64,000 nucleotides of DNA. Origin: Paenibacillus campinasensis (GTDB taxonomy: Bacteria > Bacillota > Bacilli > Paenibacillales > Paenibacillaceae). The notes below the pieces were generated by a model. The model saw nothing but the letters and a program-made list of their open reading frames with translations. It was not told where the DNA came from and made no database searches. Position numbers and translations under genes: made by a program. The stretch lies in NCBI RefSeq assembly GCF_002272015.1, contig NZ_NPBY01000036.1, positions 39,374-103,373 on the forward strand. The letters are read 5' to 3'. Below are positions 35,215 through 43,700 of this stretch, in pieces. The number at the start of each line of letters is the position of its first letter. The first letter of the stretch is position 1.

Positions 35215-35943
35215 CTAGGACCGGCTGCGGTAACGCCCCGTCCGCAATTCCTCAATATAATTGTCCAGGAACGGCATCCCGGACGAGACGGCATCCTGCA
35301 CCGCCCGCTCAATATCATACGGCACCCGGACCCATTGCATGCTGAGTGCAGCGGAGGTTCTGCTGTCGTAACGGCCTTCCAGAATGACGTAGGAAGCCTG
35401 CGGCATGTCCAGCGGATTCCCCACACTGCCGGTATTAAACAGCGTCTTGCCATCCAGATGCTGGAGATAGGCATTGTGAACATCCCCATAACCGGCAACA
35501 TCCGCTTCACGGTCTGACAAACAGCAAGCCGAGCCTTCGAATAACGACAGCCGCTTCTCCAGCTCATCCCACGGCTGCACCCGCTCATAGACGCTTCTCG
35601 GCGAGGCATGGAACAGCCGAACCCATTTTCCGCTCATATAAAATTCAATGCAAAAAGGCAGCTTGGCCAGCGTATCCAGCCGCTTCTGGCCCAGCTTGCG
35701 CTGATGCCACCGAAGCGCCTCCTCCTCTGTCTTACGCACGATAAAATCATCCCAGTTCCCTCTCACTATCCGTTCGCAGTTCGCTTGGATCATATCGACC
35801 GCGATATCCCCATCCGGCCCTTTCCCGATCAGATCGCCCAGGCAATAAATCACATCCACGCCTCGGCTGCGAATATCGTCCAGCACGGCCGAAAGCGCCG
35901 GAATATTGCCGTGTATGTCAGAGATGATGGCTATTCTGTCCAT
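35215..35943 (-). CDS. Metallophosphoesterase (YfcE/calcineurin-like)
   Basis: A 242-residue phosphoesterase. The dinuclear metal motifs are DIHGN (residues 9-13), GDLIGKGPD near 37, RGNWD near 64 and the later GDVHNAY and GSVGNP. The GNxD form of the third motif is the family standard. Substrates in this group range from phosphodiesters to diadenosine tetraphosphate. GGCGGAG precedes the ATG at 35943. Confidence 0.87.
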   Translation of the reverse strand: MDRIAIISDIHGNIPALSAVLDDIRSRGVDVIYCLGDLIGKGPDGDIAVDMIQANCERIVRGNWDDFIVRKTEEEALRWHQRKLGQKRLDTLAKLPFCIEFYMSGKWVRLFHASPRSVYERVQPWDELEKRLSLFEGSACCLSDREADVAGYGDVHNAYLQHLDGKTLFNTGSVGNPLDMPQASYVILEGRYDSRTSAALSMQWVRVPYDIERAVQDAVSSGMPFLDNYIEELRTGRYRSRS

Positions 35944-36114
35944 TGATGCTCCGCCTCCCATCAACAATGCGTTTCCATTTTACACTACGCCAACATTGCC
36001 AAAATAACAAGCGGCCACGCAGTAGCCGTGACATTCGCGCTGTATCATTTTAATTCATTATGGCTTTTTATCAACCCGATCCGTTGCGAAAGCGCCGATA
36101 TCTCCTCGCAGGCA

Positions 36115-36147
36115 TAAGAAAACCTAGCGGGAAACCCACCGCTAGGT
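36115..36147 (-). terminator. Terminator after the CBS-domain gene
   Basis: ACCTAGCGG (36122-36130) pairs perfectly with CCGCTAGGT (36139-36147), followed on the minus strand by TTTTCTT. It lies 110 bases past the CBS gene stop. Confidence 0.8.
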
Positions 36148-36257
36148 CCTATGAGATGCGTCATCATCCATTTGTGCTCTGAACGAGGACAGGTATTGGC
36201 TGCAGTCACTGTTAGGCAGGGAGCCGCTTCCGGACTCCCCCACATGATGACCGAGAC

Positions 36258-36683
36258 TTAATGCGTCGTCCGCTCGGAAATTTCACTCAAGGCATCGCCG
36301 GCTTCGTTTACAAAAATGTTCACTCTGGCCAGGTCGCCGATGGCAGCCATGCCCACCAGTTCACCATTCTCAACGATGGGAATACGGCGAATTTGGTGCT
36401 CAGCCATCATCCGGGACAATTCGTGAACATCCGTATCCGGCGTGCTCGTAATGACATCGGTTGTCATAAAGCTGCTGCATGTTTCTGCATTGACGTCTTT
36501 TCCGTCAGCGACACAGTTAATGACAATATCCCTGTCTGTAATCATGCCTACCACTCGTTTGCCTTCACACACCGGCACCGAACCACAGTTCACATCCCGC
36601 ATAATTTGGGCTGCCGATACAATCGAATCCTCCGGCCGGCATACTCTCACGTTGTCCGTCATAATCTCGCGTGCTGTTGTCAT
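36258..36683 (-). CDS. CBS domain pair protein
   Basis: A 141-residue stand-alone protein made of two CBS motifs (about 8-60, with SVPVCEGKRVVGMITDRDIV, and 72-125, with RIPIVENGELVGMAAIGDLA). Such Bateman modules bind adenine nucleotides and act as energy or ionic sensors. No partner enzyme is fused and the downstream target is unknown. It is a single gene with its own terminator. Confidence 0.9.
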   Translation of the reverse strand: MTTAREIMTDNVRVCRPEDSIVSAAQIMRDVNCGSVPVCEGKRVVGMITDRDIVINCVADGKDVNAETCSSFMTTDVITSTPDTDVHELSRMMAEHQIRRIPIVENGELVGMAAIGDLARVNIFVNEAGDALSEISERTTH

Positions 36684-36877
36684 GTTATCCTCCCGATACG
36701 ATTACAGATTTTATTCGATCATTCTGTCATATTTTGTCCTGCCTGCCGGATATTATTCCAGGCCGCAAGCGTACGGGCTCCCTATCGAATGCCTGTATAA
36801 TTTTTACTCACATGAAAGACATCCATGAATAATATTAATTAGTACCTGAGCCAAAAAGGATGGGAGGCTGATGAAAC

Positions 36878-38134
36878 GTGAGGAAATACCGGATGATCGG
36901 CTTGTGGTTATGTGCAGTCATTCTGGTGCTTGCCGGCTGCACCGGAAGCTCGTCCAACGAAAAAACGAAAACGCTTACACTGTGGTACTGGAATCGAAGC
37001 CTCGATGACGGGCTGCTCAAGGCGGTAGAACAGCAGTTTCCAGGCATTCGGATCGATGCCCAGAAAATCGGCGGCGATTTCAAATCGAAGCTGAAAACAA
37101 CGTTGGCTGCCGGCTCCGGAGGCCCGGATATCGTTGCATTTAACGATTGGGTTACCGAGCTGTTCGCCAGCTCCGACCGCTTCTACGATCTGTATGAGCT
37201 TGGGGCCGCCGAGATTGAAGATGATTTTCTCGATTGGAAGTGGCAGCTGGGCGTCACGCCCGAAGGCACCATGATCGCTTTGCCGATCGATACCGGGCCA
37301 ACCGCTTTGTATTACCGGGCCGATCTGTTCGAGCAGGCCGGTCTGCCGTCTGACCCGGAAGAAGTGCACCGTATGCTGTCCACCTGGGAAGATTATTTTG
37401 AGGCTGGCGTGCAGCTGCAGCAGCATTTCGGCGGCTCGGTCAAACTGACCGACAACATCAGCAACATTTACAACCAGATTAACGCCCAATCCGAGACGAT
37501 TTATTTTGACCGGGATGAAGAGTTTATCGGAGAGAGCTCTGCCTCCTCCATGCGCTCCGCATGGGACCTGGCCGTGAAGGCCTCGGAGCTGGGGCTGCTG
37601 GCCAACGCCAACACCTCCTCCTCCGAGTGGAACGCTGCGATCAACAATGGCCGCATCGCTTCGTTTGTCGGCGCGGTCTGGATGAAGGAGATTCTCCAGC
37701 AAGCCGCACCGGACACGACCGGCAACTGGAAGGTGGCCAGAGCGCCGGGCGGAGACGGCAACAATGGCGGCTCGTTCCTGGCAATTATGAAGTCGAGCGA
37801 GTATCCGCAGGAAGCCTTTGAGGTCATCAAGTGGATTCAAAGCCCGGACAATCAGATCCAGACCTTCAACAATATCAACCTGTTTCCGTCGGCCAAAGCC
37901 GCGCTGGAAGCCGAGTCCATGCATGTGGAAGAACCCTTTTTTGGAGGCCAGGCGACCGGCGAAATATTTACCGAATCAGCTCGCAATGTGAAGCCAGCCT
38001 ACTTTGGAGCCAAGTATGCGAACATTAACGGCATTGTGACCCGGGAGCTATCCATGGTCGCCCTGCAAGGCAAGAACAGCGAGAAAGCCTGGGAGGATGC
38101 GCTTAACCGGGTAAAGAAAGAGCTTCTCCGCTAA
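36878..38134 (+). CDS. Sugar ABC transporter substrate-binding lipoprotein
   Basis: A 418-residue family 1 extracellular solute-binding protein. The lipobox LAGC puts the anchored Cys near residue 21. Characteristic segments are SGGPDIVAFNDW near residue 80, the ligand-pocket GPTALYYRADLFEQAGLP and AFEVIKWIQSPDNQ. It starts at GTG with GGGAGG upstream. Two permease genes follow, making a MalEFG-type importer for an oligosaccharide of unknown identity. No ATPase is present, so a shared MsmX-type ATPase is expected. Confidence 0.93.
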   Translation: MRKYRMIGLWLCAVILVLAGCTGSSSNEKTKTLTLWYWNRSLDDGLLKAVEQQFPGIRIDAQKIGGDFKSKLKTTLAAGSGGPDIVAFNDWVTELFASSDRFYDLYELGAAEIEDDFLDWKWQLGVTPEGTMIALPIDTGPTALYYRADLFEQAGLPSDPEEVHRMLSTWEDYFEAGVQLQQHFGGSVKLTDNISNIYNQINAQSETIYFDRDEEFIGESSASSMRSAWDLAVKASELGLLANANTSSSEWNAAINNGRIASFVGAVWMKEILQQAAPDTTGNWKVARAPGGDGNNGGSFLAIMKSSEYPQEAFEVIKWIQSPDNQIQTFNNINLFPSAKAALEAESMHVEEPFFGGQATGEIFTESARNVKPAYFGAKYANINGIVTRELSMVALQGKNSEKAWEDALNRVKKELLR

Positions 38135-38216
38135 GCCGAGTCAAGGCATGGAATATGCATTTGAGGCTTCAATGCAAGTATGGTATCAACCTTGAATCCC
38201 CTGGAGGTGACTGCCC

Positions 38217-39176
38217 ATGAATCGACCTGTCGAGCCATCCCCGATGCCGCCGCATCAAGCGGAGGCCACGAATTCACGGAACAATCGGCGGCTGATGAGT
38301 ACCATCTGGAAGCATCGCAAGGAATATTTGGCCATCTCGCCATTCTATATTTTGTTTGCGATATTCGGCCTGTTCCCGATTGGATTCTCCATGTTTCTTT
38401 CTTTTCAAAAATGGGACGGCATTTCGGAAATGTCCTTCAACGGGCTGAAGAACTATCAGTTTATGCTTACCGATCCGGAATTTTGGCGCGCCGTCTCCAA
38501 TACGCTGCTGATCTGGATCTATTCCACGATTCCGATGCTGTTTTTTGCCTTGATCATCGCATTCCTGCTGCATGCCTCGTTCATGCGGTTTCGGACGTTC
38601 TTCCGGATCGGATACTTCCTGCCGAACGTGACCTCGCTCGTTGCGGTTGCGATCGTGTTCGGAACGGTATTCTCCAATAACTATGGACTGCTCAATTACG
38701 TGCTGTCTCTGGTCGGACTCGAGTCAGTGGAATGGCTGAACAAAACGTGGGGCATCCAGCTGGCAATTTCGGTCATGATCATCTGGCGATGGGTCGGCTA
38801 TAACGCCATCATCTATCTGGCGGGCTTGCAGAGCATTCCGTCCGTCCTGTACGAAGCGGCCAAAATCGATGGCGCCTCGGGCCTGCAGGCGTTCTTCCGA
38901 ATCACCATTCCTTGTCTGCGGCCGATCATACTGTTCACCGTCATTACATCGACGATCGGCGGCATGCAGATTTTCACGGAACCGCAGGTGCTGGTTGGCA
39001 ATGACGGCGGTGTGAGCGGCGGCGGTCTTACGATCGTGCTGTATTTGTACCGCGAAGCGTTTGTGAACAACTATTTCGGTTACGGCGCTGCCGTTGGCTG
39101 GGGGATGTTCATTCTGATTGCCCTTTTCTCCATCCTGAACTGGAGAATGGTGCAGGGGAATTCGTCCAACCATTGA
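38217..39176 (+). CDS. Sugar ABC transporter permease (MalF-like)
   Basis: A 319-residue membrane protein with six predicted transmembrane segments. The cytoplasmic EAA loop for ATPase docking reads YEAAKIDGASGLQAFFRITI near residue 218. GGAGGTG precedes the ATG. It lies between the binding protein and MalG-like permease in one operon. Confidence 0.92.
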   Translation: MNRPVEPSPMPPHQAEATNSRNNRRLMSTIWKHRKEYLAISPFYILFAIFGLFPIGFSMFLSFQKWDGISEMSFNGLKNYQFMLTDPEFWRAVSNTLLIWIYSTIPMLFFALIIAFLLHASFMRFRTFFRIGYFLPNVTSLVAVAIVFGTVFSNNYGLLNYVLSLVGLESVEWLNKTWGIQLAISVMIIWRWVGYNAIIYLAGLQSIPSVLYEAAKIDGASGLQAFFRITIPCLRPIILFTVITSTIGGMQIFTEPQVLVGNDGGVSGGGLTIVLYLYREAFVNNYFGYGAAVGWGMFILIALFSILNWRMVQGNSSNH

Positions 39177-39195
39177 TTTTACGGAGGTGAAGCTT

Positions 39196-40017
39196 ATGTT
39201 CACTCGAAAATCGTTTGTGCTCTACCTCGGGCTTACGATCGGACTGCTGCTGTCCATATTCCCCTTCTACTGGCTTGTGGTGATGGCTACGCGGACGACC
39301 TCGGATATTTACAGCTATCCGCCCAAGCTGTGGTTCGGACCGCATCTGTTTGACAACATATCGCGCGTGATGGCCAGCATCGATTTTTTTGGAGCCTTCC
39401 TGAACACGTTGTTTGTTGCATCCGCTTGCACCATTCTTGTGCTGTTCTTTGATTCTCTGGCCGGGTTTACGTTTGCCAAATTTGATTTCCCGGGAAGAAA
39501 ATGGCTGTTCATCGTCCTGCTTGCGACCATGATGGCTCCGGCCCAGCTCTCTCTCGTTCCGTCCTTTGTTATTATGGCGACATTCGGATGGGTGGGGACC
39601 TTTAAAGCGCTCATCATCCCCGGAATGGTAAACGCTTTCGGCATATTCTGGATCCGGCAGTACGCCCAGGAGTCCATTCCTTCGGAGCTGCTGGATGCCG
39701 GCAAAATCGACGGCTGCGGGTTCTTCCGTCTGTATTGGAACGTAGCGCTGCCGATTCTTCGTCCCGCCTTGTCGTTCCTGGCCGCCTTCACCTTCATCGG
39801 CGTCTGGAACGACTATCTGTGGCCGCTCATTATTCTCAATGACGAGAGCAAATTTACGCTTCAGGTAGCGCTGGCTTCCTTGAACGGCATCTATACGACC
39901 GATTATGCGATGGTGATTGCCGGAACGCTGCTGGCGGTAATCCCCCTCATTGTCCTCTTCCTGTTCGTCAGCAAGCAGTTTATCTCCGACATTGCGGCTG
40001 GCGCGATCAAGAGCTGA
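39196..40017 (+). CDS. Sugar ABC transporter permease (MalG-like)
   Basis: A 273-residue membrane protein with six segments and the EAA loop LDAGKIDGCGFFRLYWNVAL near residue 170. The start at 39196 follows GGAGG; a GTG at 39187 overlaps that ribosome site. It is the last gene of the importer operon and is followed by a hairpin at 40037-40060. Confidence 0.92.
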   Translation: MFTRKSFVLYLGLTIGLLLSIFPFYWLVVMATRTTSDIYSYPPKLWFGPHLFDNISRVMASIDFFGAFLNTLFVASACTILVLFFDSLAGFTFAKFDFPGRKWLFIVLLATMMAPAQLSLVPSFVIMATFGWVGTFKALIIPGMVNAFGIFWIRQYAQESIPSELLDAGKIDGCGFFRLYWNVALPILRPALSFLAAFTFIGVWNDYLWPLIILNDESKFTLQVALASLNGIYTTDYAMVIAGTLLAVIPLIVLFLFVSKQFISDIAAGAIKS

Positions 40018-40765
40018 ATCCAATCCCGTCTTCAGAAGCTGCCCGGACATCCGGGCAGCTCTGTTATATCCATGCGCACTAGCCCCCTCCTCCCGCTAAA
40101 ATTCAACATCAACCGGACCATTGTGGTACTCTCTCATTTTTTTCATGTAACATACGAAACTCAACTAGTTATAAAGCCTGGTACATCTGTCCGAATCTCT
40201 CACCAAACTCTTCACAAACACGAATATCTTGTTTTCTTCGCCAAAGGTCATTAGAACGAACAAGACATTATAAAGGTAATATTTCTAAAAATTTCTAAAA
40301 AAATAGCTTGTGCATCTCATTTGATGAATTTATACTATACCATAAATTTACTGTTAGATAACATTTTTCATATTATATGTAATTTAATATAACATTTTGT
40401 AAATCTATCAACCGGATTCACTCATCCATGTCTGTTTATGTAAACATCCTTCATGGCTCCGTTATCCTATACCTTCTGCCGATTCTGCAATGACGAAGCC
40501 TGCTGATTTCCTCAGAATGCATCAACCAAACAGTCTTACGGTCTGAATGTCTCTCTCCTCTGTACGGCTATAATCCCTGTGCTATAAGCTCCAAGACCCG
40601 CATCCATCAATAAATTCACGATCCTGTAAAGGGGGTGATGATCAAATCTATCAAGTCTAGGGCGTGTTGTACCCGCGAATCGCGGCCGCTTCCTGTTTTC
40701 GTTGTTGGATAGGGAATTTTCGATGATTACTACTCAAAAAACCGGGTAAAAGGAGTGGGATACTA
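40018..40765. other. Long intergenic region upstream of the protease
   Basis: These 748 bases contain a terminator-like hairpin (40037-40060), then an AT-rich tract at about 40260-40410 with TTGATG (40320-40325) and several TATAAT-like boxes, and then about 340 bases of leader before the protease GTG. Near 40629 a GGGGGTGATG sequence could start a frame of 24 codons (from about 40637). It has poor spacing and no recognisable product. I see no known riboswitch. Confidence 0.45.
40037..40060 (+). terminator. Hairpin after the sugar ABC operon
   Basis: AGCTGCCCGGA (40037-40047) and its exact complement (40050-40060) form an 11-pair stem with a 2-base loop, followed by CTGTTATAT. The T-run is weak, so termination may be partial. 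Confidence 0.6.
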
Positions 40766-43700
40766 GTGTTTAAAGTTGGTAGATTTCGTAAGCCCCTAAC
40801 GATGGGCCTGTCGCTTCTCCTTGCATTTACGATGGTACATCCGGTTTCTGCTGAAAATCCCGCATCGCAGAAGATCGACATGAAATCCGGCCTGGCCGAG
40901 ATTTCGACCGCCAAAGTGAACGCCAAACTGAACCAGCAGTTTAAGGACAATGAATATGTCACATATCTTGTAAAAATGAAGGAACAGGTGGACACCACTC
41001 GCGTCTCCAAACAAGCGATCGAGAAAGCAGCCGTGGAGAAAATGACGCCGGCCGCCGCCAAGCTGTCGGTCAGAACCTCCGTTGTAAGCTCGCTTAGGGA
41101 GACCGCCTCCCGAACCCAGTACGCCCTGGAACAGTATCTTGAACAAGAAATTGACCGCGGCAAGGTCAAAGAATATAAAAGCTTCTTCATCGTCAATGCG
41201 CTTGCGGTTACCAGCACCAAAGAGGTGATGGAGAATCTGGCCCTGCAGCCTGAGGTGGAGAAAATCCTGCCGAATGAAGAACGCTTCCTTCAGGAAACGG
41301 TGATTGACAAATCCGTTCAGGCGCCGGACCACAAGCAGAATAGCGCTAAGGATGATCCGAAAGCCAGCAAGGACGCAGAGGCCGCTGCCCAGGCACCTGC
41401 TGCTGGCAGACCGGCGAACGGCAGCGGCGCCCAGACGGCCGTTGAACCGAAGGAGCCTGCAGCGGAATCCGCACTCAATAACAGCAATGTGGAATGGAAT
41501 ATCGATTATATTAACGCCCCTGCAGTGTGGGAGCGCGGGATTGACGGAACAGGCATCGTGGTGGCCAATCTGGACACCGGCGTGGACCACAATCATCCGG
41601 CTTTGGCCCGGAAATGGCGTGGACGGGATGCCTCCGGCAACATAGTCAATCCGGAGCTGAGCTGGTATGACCCGCACAGCCGCGCTTCACTCCCTGCCGA
41701 TACCGATGGTCACGGGACGCACACGATGGGAACGATGGTCGGCTCTGAAGCGAACGGTGACAATATCATCGGGGTTGCTCCTGGAGCAACGTGGATTGCA
41801 GTCCGGATCTTCAATCCTTCGACGACCGATGCCATCATTCTGGACGGTGCCCAGTGGCTGCTCGCTCCTGTCGATGCTCAGGGCAATCTGCATCCGGAGC
41901 TTGCGCCAGATGTGGTGAACAACTCCTGGGGCGGCGGACCCGGGCTTGATGAATGGTTCCGGCCGATGGTGCAAGCGTGGCGAGACGCCCAGATATTCCC
42001 GGAATTCTCTGCGGGCAACACCACGCTGACGAACCCGGGCGGACCCGGATCGGTAGCCAATCCGGCCAACTATCCGGAAAGCTTTGCTACCGGTGCAACA
42101 GACATTAACGGCAATCTCGCTTCCTTCTCCCTTCGCGGCCCGTCTCCTTATGGCGAGATTAAGCCGGAGGTATCCGCGCCGGGCGTCAACATTCGCTCCG
42201 CAGTTCCTGGCGGCGGCTATGAGGGCGGCTGGAACGGGACCTCGATGGCCGGTCCGCATACGACTGCGCTGGCAGCGTTGCTGCTCCAGGCCAACCACTC
42301 GCTTACCGTGGATCAGCTGGAACAGATTATGACCGAAACGGCCACCCCGCGCACGGACAGCCAGTATCCGACATCCCCGAATAACGGTTACGGACACGGC
42401 ATCATCAATGCACTGGATGCGGTCGGCTCTGTTCTCGAAGGGATCGGAACCGTATCCGGCAGAGTGGTGACGGCTGGCGACGATTTGGAGGAGCCTGTGC
42501 TGGAGCATACGCCGGTCAACTCCGCCTTCACCGGGATCGATGTCCCATTGACCGCTTACGTCTCAGACAATGTCGGCGTGGTCTCGGTTGAAGCCTTTGC
42601 CAAGACAACCGGAACGGATAACTATTTGTACCTGCCGATGCAGCGCATCGCCGGGGATAGCAAGGCCGGCACTTATACGACCGTCATTCCTGCTTTTCTG
42701 GTCGAGCCGCAAGGGCTGGAGTACTATATTCGAGTGAACGACTACGGCAACAACGGCTATGAAAGCAAGGTGTACAAGGTTGCCGTATCGAATGGCGTGA
42801 AGCCTGGCTACATCCAGGATTTTGAGGAAAGCGACCTCGGCTTCACCACCGGGGGAACAGGCAATACCTGGGCCTGGGGGGCACCAACAAGCGGTCCGGG
42901 CAGCGCGTACTCCGGGGACAAGCTGTTTGCGACCAATCTGGCAGGAAGCTATCAGGCGAATGCCAACGCCTTTTTGCTGGCTCCCCCGATTGATCTGACG
43001 GACAGTCCTGAAGGCGCGATCCTCTCCTTCAGGCACTGGTACGATTTCGAGAACAATTATGATTTCGGCAAGGTGTATATCGCTTCCGAGGATAGCGACT
43101 TCGTCTTTGAAGAAGCGTTCAGCTTTACCGGAAGCGATAGAAACTGGCGCCTGCAATATTTGGACCTGACCTCCTATGGCGGTCAGCGCGTGTTCGTCCA
43201 GTTCGTTCAGACGAGCGACGGCTCCGTGCAAAGAGACGGCTGGTATATCGATGACTTCTCCGTCCAGCCTCTGGATGATGTTGCACCGGGCGCACCCGCC
43301 AACCTCACCGCCGAGACGGACATCGTCGGCAATGTGATCCTGTCCTGGACCGCGCCCGAAGATGAGGATTTGAGCTCCTTCACCGTGTACCGCTCAACCA
43401 CATCCGGCGCAGATTATGAGGCGATCGGCTCCGCATCGGCCACCTCCTATACGGATACAACAACCGCATCCGGCTCCACTTATTACTATGCGGTTGCAGC
43501 GGTCGATTTCAGCGGCAATGAGAGCGCCAAGTCCAATGAAGTATCGGTGTCCGTGAACGTCCCGGAAGATATCTTCATCGATACCTTTGACGGAGACAGC
43601 GACAACGGCTGGACTCACTCCGGAACGAATGATGAGTGGGAACGCGGCGTTCCGACCTCCGGACCAGGCCAGGCGGCCTCGCCTCCGAATGTATGGGCCA

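Noticed and set aside
39109..40050. Open frame of 313 codons on the minus strand
   Set aside because: Antisense to the MalG-like permease. The product is hydrophilic and repetitive with no motif.
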